Below, piece after piece: positions 12,102 through 20,505 of a stretch of 64,000 bases of DNA (positions within the stretch are counted from its first letter, which is position 1; every line of letters starts with the position of its first letter). The stretch spans positions 1 through 64,000 of the forward strand of contig JAHECR010000018.1 in the NCBI GenBank assembly GCA_024641655.1. The letters run 5' to 3'. A model generated the notes under the pieces. That model searched no databases, was not told the DNA's origin, and worked only from the letters and a program-made list of their open reading frames with translations. Source of the stretch: Acidimicrobiaceae bacterium. GTDB taxonomy: Bacteria; Actinomycetota; Acidimicrobiia; Acidimicrobiales; UBA8592. Both the position numbers and the translations under genes were made by a program.

Positions 12102-12287
12102 ATGGCGAAAAAGGCTCTGATCAACAAGCAGCAGAAGACGCCGAAGTTCAAGGTTCGCGCCTACACCCGCTGTCGTCGCTGTGGCCGTCCGAAGTCGGTG
12201 TATCGCAAGTTCGGGCTCTGCCGAATCTGCCTGCGCGAACTTGCCCACAAGGGCGAGTTGCCAGGTGTGACCAAGGCCAGCTGGTGA
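12102..12287 (+). CDS. rpsZ: 30S ribosomal protein S14, zinc-binding type Z
   Basis: Small-subunit head protein. 61 residues, the short zinc form, with the four zinc ligands Cys24, Cys27, Cys40 and Cys43 (CRRC...CRIC) all present. The protein therefore needs zinc and could be replaced by a zinc-free paralogue under starvation, as in other actinobacteria; no such paralogue is in the window. RBS GAGG lies upstream of ATG 12102. Confidence 0.97.
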   Translation: MAKKALINKQQKTPKFKVRAYTRCRRCGRPKSVYRKFGLCRICLRELAHKGELPGVTKASW

Positions 12288-12303
12288 GGGGAGGTACAGA
12301 TCA

Positions 12304-12708
12304 ATGACAATGACTGATCCAGTCGCCGACATGCTCACCCGCATTCGGAACGCCAACACGGCGATGCACGACGACGTCAAGATGCCGTCCTCGAAGCTGA
12401 AGGAGTCCCTTGCCGGTCTCCTCCAGCGTGAGGGCTACATCGGTGGCTACGAGGTGGTCGACAACGGCGACCGTCCCGGCCGCACGTTGAAGATCTCGAT
12501 GAAGTACTCGCCGCAGCGCGATCGCGTCATCTCGGGCATCACCCGAGTCTCGACGCCGGGTCTGCGGGTGTACTCCAAGTCCACGGAAATCCCGCGCGTG
12601 CTCGGGGGCCTCGGCGTTGCCGTTGTCTCCACGAGCAAGGGGCTGATGAGCGATCGTGAAGCTCGGAAGCGCCACATGGGCGGCGAAATCCTCTGTTACG
12701 TCTGGTAA
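12304..12708 (+). CDS. rpsH: 30S ribosomal protein S8
   Basis: Central-domain 16S-binding protein and spc-operon autoregulator in E. coli. 134 residues: [22 protein letters not shown] at the N terminus; [25 protein letters not shown] and GGEILCYVW at the C terminus are diagnostic. A strong RBS GGGGAGG precedes ATG 12304. Confidence 0.97.
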   Translation: MTMTDPVADMLTRIRNANTAMHDDVKMPSSKLKESLAGLLQREGYIGGYEVVDNGDRPGRTLKISMKYSPQRDRVISGITRVSTPGLRVYSKSTEIPRVLGGLGVAVVSTSKGLMSDREARKRHMGGEILCYVW

Positions 12709-12723
12709 GGGAAAGGAACGTAT

Positions 12724-13263
12724 ATGTCCCGAATCGGGAAAGCTCCGGTCCCTGTCGCCTCCGGCGTGGACGTCACCATCAACGGCAGCACGGTAGAGGT
12801 GAAGGGCCCCAAGGGCGCCCTGCGCCATGACGTGCCCGAAGGCATCTCGGTTGCCGTCGATGGTGGCACCATCGTCGTCACCCGGTCCAACGACGAGCGT
12901 GATAGTCGTGCGCTGCACGGTCTCACCCGGGCCCTCATCAACAACATGGTTGTCGGTGTGAGCGAGGGTTACCGCAAGAACCTCGAGATCGTGGGCGTGG
13001 GCTACCGCGTCCAGGCGAAGAGCCCCACGGCCCTCGAGTTCCAGCTGGGTTTCAGCCACCCCGTCAATGTCGAGGCGCCCGATGGCGTTTCGTTCGAGGT
13101 GCCCACGCAGACCCAGATCGCCGTCATCGGCATCGACAAGCAGGCCGTGGGCCAGGTCGCTGCCGACATCCGAGCGCTCAAGAAGCCCGAGCCCTACAAG
13201 GGCAAGGGCATCCGGTACGCCGGTGAGCGCGTCAATCGCAAGGCCGGCAAGACCGGAAAGTAG
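12724..13263 (+). CDS. rplF: 50S ribosomal protein L6
   Basis: Large-subunit protein near the GTPase-associated centre, made of two similar domains. 179 residues. [19 protein letters not shown] at the start and [24 protein letters not shown] at the end are the L6 signatures. RBS AAAGGAA precedes ATG 12724. Confidence 0.97.
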   Translation: MSRIGKAPVPVASGVDVTINGSTVEVKGPKGALRHDVPEGISVAVDGGTIVVTRSNDERDSRALHGLTRALINNMVVGVSEGYRKNLEIVGVGYRVQAKSPTALEFQLGFSHPVNVEAPDGVSFEVPTQTQIAVIGIDKQAVGQVAADIRALKKPEPYKGKGIRYAGERVNRKAGKTGK

Positions 13264-13278
13264 TGCTGAGGAACTGAC

Positions 13279-13644
13279 ATGAGTGACAAGGCCAAGCACA
13301 AGCGCGACGGTCGTATTCGGCGGCACAACCGCCTGCGTCGCAAGATCCAGGGAACCGCCGAGCGTCCGCGCCTCGCGGTGTACCGCTCCAACCGACATAT
13401 CTCGGTGCAGGTCATCGACGACGAGGCGGGGCGTACCCTCGCGGCCGCGTCGACCCTCGAAGCACCGTTGCGCGAAAGCGCGACGGGTGGCATCGAGGCC
13501 GCGGCAAAGGTCGGTGCCCTCATAGGGGAGCGGGCCAAGAGTGCAGGCGTCCACACGGTCGTGTTCGACCGTGGCGGCGTGAAGTACCACGGCCGCGTGG
13601 CCGCGGTGGCAGAAGCAGCCCGAGAGGCAGGATTGAAGTTCTGA
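13279..13644 (+). CDS. rplR: 50S ribosomal protein L18
   Basis: 5S rRNA-binding protein of the central protuberance. 121 residues: [35 protein letters not shown] and the terminal [38 protein letters not shown] precedes ATG 13279. The TGATG overlap with rpsE couples translation. Confidence 0.97.
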   Translation: MSDKAKHKRDGRIRRHNRLRRKIQGTAERPRLAVYRSNRHISVQVIDDEAGRTLAAASTLEAPLRESATGGIEAAAKVGALIGERAKSAGVHTVVFDRGGVKYHGRVAAVAEAAREAGLKF

Positions 13645-14207
13645 TGGACGATCGAAACCAGTCCGCACCCGGCGAACTCCGGGAGTCGCGGGTCATCAAC
13701 ATCAACCGTGTTGCCAAGGTCGTCAAGGGTGGTCGCCGATTCGCGTTCACGGCCCTCGTGGTGATCGGTGACGGCGCCGGTCGGGTCGGCCTGGGCTACG
13801 GCAAGGCCAAGGAGGTGCCGCTGGCGATCCAGAAGGGCACTGAAGAGGCGCGCCGCAACCTGTTCCGCGTGCCGATGGCCGGCGCGACCATCACCCATCC
13901 CGTCATCGGCCAGACCGGTGCGGGCCGCGTGCTCCTCAAGCCCGCTGCCCCCGGTACCGGTGTCATCGCGGGTGGCGCAGCACGCGTCATCCTCGAGGAA
14001 GCCGGCATCCACGACGTGTTGTGCAAGTCCCTCGGGTCGAGCAACCACATCAACGTGGCCCGCGCGACCATCGACGGTCTGTCGTCTCTTCGTCGACCCG
14101 ACGAGATCGCGAAGCTTCGTGGGCTCGACGCCGAGGAATTCGTTCCGACCGGCATGTTGAACGCCTACAAGGAATCCGAGCGCCAGGTGCGCTCGGGAAG
14201 GGGCTGA
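13644..14207 (+). CDS. rpsE: 30S ribosomal protein S5
   Basis: Decoding-fidelity protein at the mRNA entry site. 187 residues. [18 protein letters not shown] followed by [25 protein letters not shown] is the S5 N-terminal domain; [26 protein letters not shown] is the C-terminal domain. A ~12-residue N-terminal lead ([12 protein letters not shown]) is common in actinobacteria. Confidence 0.97.
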   Translation: MDDRNQSAPGELRESRVININRVAKVVKGGRRFAFTALVVIGDGAGRVGLGYGKAKEVPLAIQKGTEEARRNLFRVPMAGATITHPVIGQTGAGRVLLKPAAPGTGVIAGGAARVILEEAGIHDVLCKSLGSSNHINVARATIDGLSSLRRPDEIAKLRGLDAEEFVPTGMLNAYKESERQVRSGRG

Positions 14208-14213
14208 TCGCGC

Positions 14214-14396
14214 ATGGCACTCAAGGTCACCCAGACACGCTCCGCCATCGGCAGCAAGCCCAAGCAGCGCGGCACGCTTCGTGCGCTCGGACTCGGCCGT
14301 ATCGGCAAGACCCACACCCTGCCCGACCGGCCCGAGATCCGGGGCATGCTCGCACGCGTGCCGCACCTGGTCGAGGTCGAAGAGCTCGCCGACTAG
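14214..14396 (+). CDS. rpmD: 50S ribosomal protein L30
   Basis: Small large-subunit protein. 60 residues: LKVTQTRSAIGSKPKQRGTLRALGLGRIGKTHTLPD is the L30 signature, ending in RVPHLVEVEEL. It sits between rpsE and rplO as usual. RBS AAGGGG precedes ATG 14214. Confidence 0.96.
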   Translation: MALKVTQTRSAIGSKPKQRGTLRALGLGRIGKTHTLPDRPEIRGMLARVPHLVEVEELAD

Positions 14397-14450
14397 CGCG
14401 GCGACGAAGACCCTTCGCCGGATTGTCGGCGATACGAACGAGGACACCCC

Positions 14451-14939
14451 ATGAAGCTTCACGATCTCCAGCCGCCCGACGGTTCCAACAAGCGCCGCAA
14501 GCGCGTCGGTCGCGGTACCGGCGGCAAGGGCGGCAAGACCGCCGGCCGCGGCAGCAAGGGCCAGAACGCCCGCAGCACCGTTCCGTCGTACTTCGAGGGT
14601 GGCCAGAACCCTTTGTCTCGGCGCCTGCCCAAGCTCCGCGGCTTCAACAACCCGTTCCGGGTCGAGTACCAGGGCATCAACCTCGACACGCTCGTCGAGA
14701 CCGGCCTCACCGATGTGACGCCCGCAGCGCTGCACGAGCGCGGGCTGGTGCGCAAGACGGCGCTGGTGAAGATCCTCGGGCGCGGCGAATTGACGGGTCC
14801 CGTCAACGTGTCGGCCCATGCGTTCTCGAAGTCCGCCGAAGCTGCCATCATCGCTGCAGGCGGTACGGTGACGGTGCTCTCCAAGCCATGGGGTGAGGGA
14901 CGTCCCCCGGCAAAGGGCAACGCTCTCACCAATCGCTGA
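14451..14939 (+). CDS. rplO: 50S ribosomal protein L15
   Basis: Late-assembly protein that contacts many 23S rRNA domains. 162 residues. MKLHDLQPPDGSNKRRKRVGRGTGGKGGKTAGRG is the Gly/Arg-rich L15 N terminus; VNVSAHAFSKSAEAAIIAAGG is the C-terminal domain. RBS GAGGA precedes ATG 14451. It is 11 nt before secY. Confidence 0.97.
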   Translation: MKLHDLQPPDGSNKRRKRVGRGTGGKGGKTAGRGSKGQNARSTVPSYFEGGQNPLSRRLPKLRGFNNPFRVEYQGINLDTLVETGLTDVTPAALHERGLVRKTALVKILGRGELTGPVNVSAHAFSKSAEAAIIAAGGTVTVLSKPWGEGRPPAKGNALTNR

Positions 14940-14950
14940 GGAGGCTCGCG

Positions 14951-16297
14951 GTGTCCGCGACCGTGTTGAACATGTTCCGGGTCCAAGACCTGCGGAACAA
15001 GATCCTGTTCACGATCATGATGATCCTGCTGTACCGGGTCGGGGCCTACATCCCCGCTCCCGGTATCGACATCGACGCGATCCAGCTGTTGAAGCAGTCC
15101 ACCAACGAGACCGGCGGCGCGCTGGCATTCCTGCGGCTGTTCTCCGGGGGCGCGCTCACGCAGTTCGCGGTCTTTGCGCTGGGCATCATGCCGTACATCA
15201 CGGCTTCGATCATCATGCAGATCCTCGGTGTGGTGATTCCGAGGGTCGAGCAGTGGCAGGAGATGGGCGCGGTGGGCCAGCGCAAGATCACGCAGGTCAC
15301 CCGCTACCTGACGGTCGCCATCGCGTTGCTGCAATCGACGGCGTTCGCGTTCTTGTTCCACAACGGCGGCGGCGGTTTCGGCACCTCCACCAACGGCACC
15401 CGGCTCGACCTGCTCCCGAACTTCACCGCACCACGCGTGGCGTTGGTCGTGCTCGTTCTCACTGCCGGTACGGCGTTGCTGATGTGGATGGGCGAGCTCA
15501 TCACCACCAAGGGCATCGGCAACGGCATGTCCATCCTGATCTTCGCATCGGTCGTGTCGTCGCTCCCCAACCAGGGGGCGCTCGTGCGGGCCGACGCCGG
15601 CAACGCCGGGCTGATCGGCGTGATCTTGTTGTTCATCGTCCTGCTGGTTGCGATCGTGTTCGTCGAACAGGGTCAGCGCCGGATCCCGGTGCAGTTCGCC
15701 AAGCGGGTCGTCGGGCGCAAGCAGTACGGCGGCCAGAGCACCTACATCCCGCTGAAGGTGAACCAGTCCGGCGTCATCCCCATCATCTTCGCCAGCTCGG
15801 TGCTGTATCTGCCACAGCTCCTGTCGTCGGTCCTGCCGAGCGACGACGACCCTGCGCACAACACGTGGGGCGAGTCGATCCAGAATTGGATCAGTCACAA
15901 TCTCGTACGATCCGACAGCCCGTTCTACCTCTTCTTCTTCGGTCTGCTGATCGTCGGATTCGCGTACTTCTACACCGCGATCACATTCGACCCCTTCAAG
16001 CAGGCCGACACGATCCGCAAACAGGGCGGGTTCATCCCCGGTATCCGCCCGGGTATCCAGACCGAGCGGTACCTGGGCCACATCCTCAACCGGATCACGC
16101 TCGCGGGCGCGCTGTTCGTCGCCGCGATCGCGCTGGTGCCCACCTTCATCCTTGCCAAGGTCCTCGACCAGGGCAATGTGGGGCAGATCTCCTTCGGTGG
16201 CATCTCGATCCTCATCGCGGTGGGCGTCGCCCTCGAGACGATGAAGCAGATCGATAGCCAGCTCATGATGCGCAACTACGAGGGCTTCCTCAAGTAG
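14951..16297 (+). CDS. secY: Preprotein translocase subunit SecY
   Basis: Pore-forming subunit of the Sec translocon in the inner membrane, acting with SecE, SecG and SecA. 448 residues with about ten transmembrane segments. Signatures: GAYIPAPGIDIDAIQ, FSGGALTQFAVFALGIMPYITASIIMQ, WMGELITTKGIGNGMSILIFA, and the cytosolic loop IPVQFAKRVVGRKQYGG. GTG start at 14951 with a strong GAGGAGG RBS. A 92-nt gap without a gene follows before adk. Confidence 0.98.
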   Translation: MSATVLNMFRVQDLRNKILFTIMMILLYRVGAYIPAPGIDIDAIQLLKQSTNETGGALAFLRLFSGGALTQFAVFALGIMPYITASIIMQILGVVIPRVEQWQEMGAVGQRKITQVTRYLTVAIALLQSTAFAFLFHNGGGGFGTSTNGTRLDLLPNFTAPRVALVVLVLTAGTALLMWMGELITTKGIGNGMSILIFASVVSSLPNQGALVRADAGNAGLIGVILLFIVLLVAIVFVEQGQRRIPVQFAKRVVGRKQYGGQSTYIPLKVNQSGVIPIIFASSVLYLPQLLSSVLPSDDDPAHNTWGESIQNWISHNLVRSDSPFYLFFFGLLIVGFAYFYTAITFDPFKQADTIRKQGGFIPGIRPGIQTERYLGHILNRITLAGALFVAAIALVPTFILAKVLDQGNVGQISFGGISILIAVGVALETMKQIDSQLMMRNYEGFLK

Positions 16298-16389
16298 GTG
16301 TGCCGACGGTGCGGCGACGGCGATGGACCCAGGGTCCGTTGCGTGGCGCGTCACCGACGGCGCCGATGACCAGGACGGGTAGGTTCAAC

Positions 16390-16950
16390 ATGGCACTAGG
16401 CCTCATCATTCTCGGCCGTCAGGGATCGGGGAAGGGAACCCAGGCGCTTCGGATCGCCGAGCGTTTCGGCGTCGTGCACATCTCCACCGGTGACATGTTG
16501 CGCGCCGCGGTCGCCGAGGGCACCGAGCTCGGGCGTCAGGCGAAGGCGATCATGGACGCCGGCGATCTGGTCCCCGACGAGATCATCATCGGCATCGTCG
16601 AGGAGCGGTTGCAGAAAGAGGACGTGCGCGCCCAGGGGTTCCTGCTCGACGGATTCCCCCGGACAGTCGGGCAAGCCGAGGCCCTCGCCGGGTTTGCCGG
16701 CGATGGTCTGCATCTGGCCATCAACCTCGATGTTGCTGTCGAGGAGGTCACGTCTCGCATGCTCGCCCGCGGCCGGGCGGACGACACCGTCGAGGCGATC
16801 GAACGCCGCCTGCACCTTTACGAGACCGAGACCGCACCGCTGCTGGCATGGTTCGCCGAGCGCGGGATTCTGGCGGTCGTCGACGGTCTGGGCACCGAAG
16901 CAGGGGTTTTCGAGCGGCTGCGCCAGGCGATCGAGGGGGTGCAGCAGTGA
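16390..16950 (+). CDS. adk: Adenylate kinase, short form without LID domain
   Basis: Interconverts ATP + AMP and 2 ADP in the cytoplasm. 186 residues from ATG 16390 (MALGLIILGRQGSGKGTQ); the open frame up to 16300 is not conserved. P-loop GRQGSGKGTQ has Gln where most families have Pro. The AMP-binding STGDMLRAAV and GFLLDGFPRT motifs are present. The LID insert is absent (TSRMLARGRADDTVEAIERRL runs straight on), as in mycobacterial Adk. A map gene, often found between adk and infA, is missing here. Confidence 0.96.
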   Translation: MALGLIILGRQGSGKGTQALRIAERFGVVHISTGDMLRAAVAEGTELGRQAKAIMDAGDLVPDEIIIGIVEERLQKEDVRAQGFLLDGFPRTVGQAEALAGFAGDGLHLAINLDVAVEEVTSRMLARGRADDTVEAIERRLHLYETETAPLLAWFAERGILAVVDGLGTEAGVFERLRQAIEGVQQ

Positions 16951-16984
16951 AATCCCCGGTGAGATGCAGCCCACGCGGGAGCAG

Positions 16985-17016
16985 GGTTGGTACCAACCGC
17001 CGCGCAACGGTAGGCT
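16985..17016 (+). promoter_or_regulatory. Promoter with overlapping palindrome upstream of infA
   Basis: TTGGTA (16987-16992), an 18-nt spacer, then TAGGCT (17011-17016). The -35 element lies inside a perfect 14-bp palindrome GGTTGGTACCAACC (16985-16998), a likely operator. Transcription would begin near 17023, giving a ~60-nt leader before the Shine-Dalgarno sequence of infA. Confidence 0.5.
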
Positions 17017-17072
17017 CACGTGTTGCCTCTGCGCTCTGATCTGCGCGCAGACATATCCCCTGCACCGCCACG

Positions 17073-17078
17073 AAGGAG
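17073..17078 (+). promoter_or_regulatory. Ribosome binding site AAGGAG deciding the infA start
   Basis: A perfect AAGGAG lies 7 nt upstream of a CTG codon (17086) that is exactly where IF-1 proteins begin. No ATG, GTG or TTG is in frame at that place. Confidence 0.65.
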
Positions 17079-17085
17079 TCGGACG

Positions 17086-17310
17086 CTGCCGAAGTCAAAG
17101 GAAGATGCGATCGTCATGGAGGGCACCGTTGTCGAGCCTCTCCCGAACGCCATGTTCCGCGTCGAGCTGGACAATGGCCACAAAGTTCTTGCGCACATCT
17201 CGGGAAAGATGCGGATGCATTACATCCGAATTCTTCCTGGCGACAAGGTCCAAGTGGAGCTCACGCCCTATGACCTCGAGCGCGGCCGCATCACCTATCG
17301 GTACAAGTAG
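17086..17310 (+). CDS. infA: Translation initiation factor IF-1, apparent CTG start
   Basis: OB-fold factor that binds the 30S A site during initiation. From CTG 17086 the product is 74 residues (M)[18 protein letters not shown] and so on, matching the normal ~73-residue family end to end: [35 protein letters not shown], ending [11 protein letters not shown] 17116 would remove ten conserved residues. GTG 17020 and TTG 17023 would add a non-conserved 21-22-residue lead; TTG 17023 does sit 6 nt after the TAGGCT box, so a leaderless longer form cannot be excluded. Weak non-AUG starts on initiation-factor genes can serve autoregulation (known for infC); applying this here is inference. Confidence 0.9.
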   Translation: MPKSKEDAIVMEGTVVEPLPNAMFRVELDNGHKVLAHISGKMRMHYIRILPGDKVQVELTPYDLERGRITYRYK

Positions 17311-17337
17311 TCCACTCTTTCACTCGAGAGGCCAGTA

Positions 17338-17451
17338 ATGAAGGTTCGTCCAAGCGTCAAGCGCATGTGTGACAAATGTCGGGTCATCCGACGGTCGGGC
17401 GTCGTACGCGTCATTTGCACCAATCCGCGTCACAAGCAGAGGCAAGGCTGA
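17338..17451 (+). CDS. rpmJ: 50S ribosomal protein L36, zinc-binding type
   Basis: 37-residue zinc-ribbon protein: [20 protein letters not shown] and the second knuckle [13 protein letters not shown]. Zinc ligands Cys11, Cys14, Cys27 and His32 are all present. GAGAGG precedes ATG 17338. It lies between infA and rpsM, the standard position. Confidence 0.96.
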   Translation: MKVRPSVKRMCDKCRVIRRSGVVRVICTNPRHKQRQG

Positions 17452-17452
17452 C

Positions 17453-17830
17453 ATGGCACGCATCGCCGGCGTAGACATCCCCCGCGAGAAGCGAACGATC
17501 ATCTCGCTCACCTACATCTATGGCATCGGCAACACCTTGGCCGCCCATGTGTGTGAAGCAACCGGGATCAACGAGAACACGCGTGTGCGTGATCTCACCG
17601 ACGAAGAGGTGGCTCGCCTCCGCAGCTACATCGAAGGTGAGCTGCGCGTGGAAGGTGATCTCCGCCGCGAGGTGTCCCAGGACATCAAGCGCAAGATGGA
17701 GATCGGCTGCTACCAGGGGCTGCGCCACCGTCGCGGCCTCCCGGTTCATGGCCAACGCACCCACACCAACGCCCGTACCCGCAAGGGACCGAAGAAGACG
17801 GTCGCCGGCAAGAAGAAGGTCAAGAAGTGA
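17453..17830 (+). CDS. rpsM: 30S ribosomal protein S13
   Basis: Head protein that bridges to L5 and contacts P-site tRNA. 125 residues from ATG 17453 ([26 protein letters not shown]); the frame upstream to 17369 overlaps rpmJ and is not conserved. C-terminal [28 protein letters not shown] is diagnostic. The last codons (KKKVKK) form the first copy of a 44-bp tandem repeat that runs on to the rpsK start. Confidence 0.97.
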   Translation: MARIAGVDIPREKRTIISLTYIYGIGNTLAAHVCEATGINENTRVRDLTDEEVARLRSYIEGELRVEGDLRREVSQDIKRKMEIGCYQGLRHRRGLPVHGQRTHTNARTRKGPKKTVAGKKKVKK

Positions 17831-17916
17831 GCGCAGTGAACGGATCTGACCACGAGAAGAAGGTCAAGAAGTGAGCGCAGTGAACGGATCTGACCACGAG
17901 AAGAAGGTCAAGAAGT
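17811..17916 (+). repeat. 44-bp tandem duplication between rpsM and rpsK
   Basis: Unit 1 17811-17854 and unit 2 17855-17898 are identical; a third partial copy (18 nt) covers 17899-17916. Each unit carries AGAAGG, then 7 nt, then GTG, so it opens a 15-residue ORF: GTG 17827 to TGA 17872-17874, then GTG 17871 to TAA 17916-17918, each overlapping the previous stop by 4 nt. Both encode a peptide starting [11 protein letters not shown] and ending KVKK. The last ends one base before rpsK ATG 17919. Best explained by slippage between the AAG-rich segments. Confidence 0.9.
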
Positions 17917-17918
17917 AA

Positions 17919-18317
17919 ATGGCCAAACCCAGTGCCGGGGGCCGTCGTCCCCGCAAACGCGAGCGCAAGAACGTCACCCACGGTGTCGCCCACATCAAGA
18001 GCTCGTTCAACAACACGATCGTGTCCATCACCGACCAGCAGGGCAACGTCCTTGCGTGGGCCTCAGCCGGCAACGTCGGTTTCAAGGGTTCCCGCAAGAG
18101 CACCCCGTTCGCGGCCCAGATGGCCGCAGAGCAGTGCGCTCGGCGCGCCATGGAGCACGGCGTCCGCAAGGTCGACGTGCAGGTGAAAGGCCCGGGCTCC
18201 GGTCGCGAGACGGCGATCCGTTCGCTGCAGAGCGTCGGCATCGAGGTGACCGGCATCAAAGACGTCACGCCGGTCCCGCACAACGGTTGCCGCCCCGCGA
18301 AGCGCCGCCGGGTCTGA
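17919..18317 (+). CDS. rpsK: 30S ribosomal protein S11
   Basis: Platform protein near the anti-Shine-Dalgarno end of 16S rRNA. 132 residues: [43 protein letters not shown] in the core and [26 protein letters not shown] at the end. Its upstream ribosome binding region is supplied by the third partial copy of the 44-bp repeat. Confidence 0.97.
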   Translation: MAKPSAGGRRPRKRERKNVTHGVAHIKSSFNNTIVSITDQQGNVLAWASAGNVGFKGSRKSTPFAAQMAAEQCARRAMEHGVRKVDVQVKGPGSGRETAIRSLQSVGIEVTGIKDVTPVPHNGCRPAKRRRV

Positions 18318-18330
18318 GTAGGAGACAGAG

Positions 18331-18948
18331 ATGAGTCGTTACACCGGACCCAAGGCGCGCGTTTCCCGCCGCCTCGGCACCAACATCTGGGGCACCAAGG
18401 GCGAGACCATCGCCCTCGACAAGCGCCCGTACCCTCCCGGCGAGCATGGCCGTACCCGTCGGCGCGGCAACGTGTCGGAGTACCTCCTGCAGCTGCAGGA
18501 GAAACAGAAGGCCCGTTTCAGCTATGGCCTCAACGAGCGCCAGTTCCGCAACCTGTTCAAGGAAGCCAGCCGCCGTCAGGGCGTGACCGGCGACAACATG
18601 TTGCAGTACCTCGAACTGCGTCTCGACAACCTGGTCTACCGCGCCGGCTGGGCCGCCACCCGCCCACAGGCCCGCCAGCTCGTCAACCACGGCCACATCA
18701 ACGTCAACGGCCGACGGGTCGACATCCCGAGCTACCGGCTCCGCAAGGGTGACACCGTGACGCTGCGTGACAAGACCCGAAACCTGGTCCTGATCCAATG
18801 GAACCGTGACGTGCTCGACCGCCAGGCACCTGCCTGGATCGACATGATCGATGACGGCTTCGGCGCCACGGTGCGCGAGCTCCCCATCCGGGAGCAGATC
18901 GACATACCGATCCGCGAGCAGCTCATCGTCGAGCTGTACAGCAAATAG
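18331..18948 (+). CDS. rpsD: 30S ribosomal protein S4
   Basis: Primary 16S-binding assembly protein with an S4 RNA-binding domain. 205 residues. MSRYTGPKARVSRRLGTN, LRLDNLVYRAGWAATRPQARQLVNHGHINVNGRRVDIPS (S4 domain, ~residues 94-132), ending in REQLIVELYSK. RBS TAGGAGA precedes ATG 18331. No zinc-knuckle cysteines, so it is the Cys-free form. Confidence 0.97.
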   Translation: MSRYTGPKARVSRRLGTNIWGTKGETIALDKRPYPPGEHGRTRRRGNVSEYLLQLQEKQKARFSYGLNERQFRNLFKEASRRQGVTGDNMLQYLELRLDNLVYRAGWAATRPQARQLVNHGHINVNGRRVDIPSYRLRKGDTVTLRDKTRNLVLIQWNRDVLDRQAPAWIDMIDDGFGATVRELPIREQIDIPIREQLIVELYSK

Positions 18949-19004
18949 TCGACTGAGGCCGTCCCTTCCGGTCGGCACCGAACACCCCAAGAGGAAGCAC
19001 CACG

Positions 19005-19943
19005 ATGCTGGTCATTCAACGACCGACCGTCGAAGCAGTCGACGAAGAACGCGACAACACCCAACGATTCGCGATTTCCCCGCTCGAGCCCGGCTTCGGC
19101 CACACGCTCGGTAATTCGCTGCGGCGGACGCTGCTCTCGTCCATCCCGGGCGCTGCGGTCACGCAGGTCCGTTTCGACGACGCCCTGCACGAATACGACA
19201 CGATCGGTGGTGTCACCCAGGACGTCACCGACATCTTGTTGAATCTCAAGGACCTGGTCCTTCGATCCGAGAGCGATGAACCCGTGGTCCTGCGGCTCGA
19301 CGTACGTGGTCCCGCCGATGTGACCGCTGGACACCTCGTCGGTAGCGCCGACGTGACGGTCCTGAACCCCGGGCTGGAGATCGCGACCGTCAACGCCAAG
19401 GGTCGCCTGGCCCTCGACGTCACCGTCGAACGCGGTCGCGGCTACGCCTCGGCGGACTCCAACAAGAACTCTGCGACCATCGGGGTCATCCCCCTCGATT
19501 CCATCTTCTCGCCGGTGCGACGCGTCACCTTCGACGTCGAAGCCACCCGCGTCGATCAGTCCAATGACTTCGACCGCCTGGTGCTCGAGATCGAGACCGA
19601 CGGCTCCATCAGCCCCCGCGAAGCGCTGGCGTCAGCGGGCGGCACGCTGCGGGCTCTGGTCCAACTCGTCGAAGAGATGAGCGACGAGCCCAAGGGCCTC
19701 GAGCTCACCGACGTGGCCACCGGATCGGCCGGCTCGCCTGACCTCGAGCTCCCCATCGAGGATCTCGACCTTTCCGAGCGTCCGCGCAACTGTCTCAAGC
19801 GGGCACAGGTCAACACCGTCGGCGAGCTGCTGCGAAAGACCGAAGATGACCTGCTCGCCATCACCAACTTCGGCCAGAAGTCCCTCGACGAGGTCATCGT
19901 CAAGCTCGATGAGCGCGGACTCAAGCTGGCCACGAGGGATTAG
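19005..19943 (+). CDS. rpoA: DNA-directed RNA polymerase subunit alpha
   Basis: Scaffold for RNA polymerase assembly and contact point for activators and UP elements. 312 residues. N-terminal domain: [33 protein letters not shown]-terminal domain ~residues 250-312: [47 protein letters not shown] with the helix-hairpin-helix. RBS AAGAGGAAG precedes ATG 19005. Confidence 0.98.
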   Translation: MLVIQRPTVEAVDEERDNTQRFAISPLEPGFGHTLGNSLRRTLLSSIPGAAVTQVRFDDALHEYDTIGGVTQDVTDILLNLKDLVLRSESDEPVVLRLDVRGPADVTAGHLVGSADVTVLNPGLEIATVNAKGRLALDVTVERGRGYASADSNKNSATIGVIPLDSIFSPVRRVTFDVEATRVDQSNDFDRLVLEIETDGSISPREALASAGGTLRALVQLVEEMSDEPKGLELTDVATGSAGSPDLELPIEDLDLSERPRNCLKRAQVNTVGELLRKTEDDLLAITNFGQKSLDEVIVKLDERGLKLATRD

Positions 19944-19951
19944 GAATATCG

Positions 19952-20305
19952 ATGCCGGCACGACCGAAGAAGGGCCGCCGTTTCGGCGGCAGCGCCTCAC
20001 ACCAGAAGGCGATGATGGGCAACCTCGTGGCGTCGCTGATCGCCGCCGAGGCAATCGTGACCACCGAGGCCAAGGCCAAAGCGTTGCGACCAATCGCCGA
20101 GAAGATGATCACCAAGGCCAAGAAGGGCGGGCTGCACAATCACCGCCAGATCATCGCCTTCATCCGTGATCAGGAGATCGCCGACAAGCTGATGCAAGAC
20201 GTCGGCCCGCGGTACGCCGACCGCCAGGGTGGCTACACCCGCATCTTGAAGGTCGGCCCCCGCTACGGCGACAACGCACCCATGGCGCGCATCGAACTCG
20301 TCTGA
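19952..20305 (+). CDS. rplQ: 50S ribosomal protein L17
   Basis: Tunnel-exit protein. 117 residues, minimal L17 length with no C-terminal extension (in contrast to L4, L22 and S3 here). [46 protein letters not shown], then [39 protein letters not shown] precedes ATG 19952. Last gene of the ribosomal super-cluster proper. Confidence 0.97.
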   Translation: MPARPKKGRRFGGSASHQKAMMGNLVASLIAAEAIVTTEAKAKALRPIAEKMITKAKKGGLHNHRQIIAFIRDQEIADKLMQDVGPRYADRQGGYTRILKVGPRYGDNAPMARIELV

Positions 20306-20473
20306 TTCGTTCCGCCTACTCGCGCCCTTCGGGCCCTCCCACGGCGGCTGTTGCCAATCCCCCGTCGGGGCCGGCCAAGCCGGACCCCGACTGCCGGTGC
20401 TGATTCGTTCCGCCTACTCGCGCCCTTCGGGCCCTCCCACGGCGGCTGTTGCCAATCCCCCGTCGGGGCCGGC
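20302..20473 (+). repeat. 98-bp-period direct repeat with paired hairpins between rplQ and truA
   Basis: 74 nt at 20302-20375 recur without mismatch at 20400-20473 (period 98). Each copy begins at the CTGATT that contains the rplQ stop in copy 1, and carries two hairpins: GCCC-TTC-GGGC and CCCC-GTC-GGGG. The pair may act as a doubled transcription terminator or be a dispersed repeat element; nothing here codes for protein. Confidence 0.85.
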
Positions 20474-20492
20474 AATTCCTGTGCCCGACTGC

Positions 20493-20498
20493 CAGAAT
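20493..20498 (+). promoter_or_regulatory. Possible -10 box (CAGAAT) of truA
   Basis: CAGAAT then 7 nt then ATG 20506. Only a partial match to TANNNT, but the spacing is the same as at other leaderless starts in the window. Confidence 0.3.
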
Positions 20499-20505
20499 CG
20501 TGGGC

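Noticed and set aside
17020-17085. N-terminal extension of IF-1 from GTG 17020
   Set aside because: The GTG lies 3 nt after the -10 box, i.e. upstream of the likely transcription start, and the added residues are not IF-1-like.
17811-17916. CRISPR-like repeat
   Set aside because: Units are contiguous with no spacers; it is a tandem duplication with coding overlap.
20302-20473. CRISPR or IS remnant
   Set aside because: Only two copies, no spacer structure, no transposase and no terminal inverted repeats.
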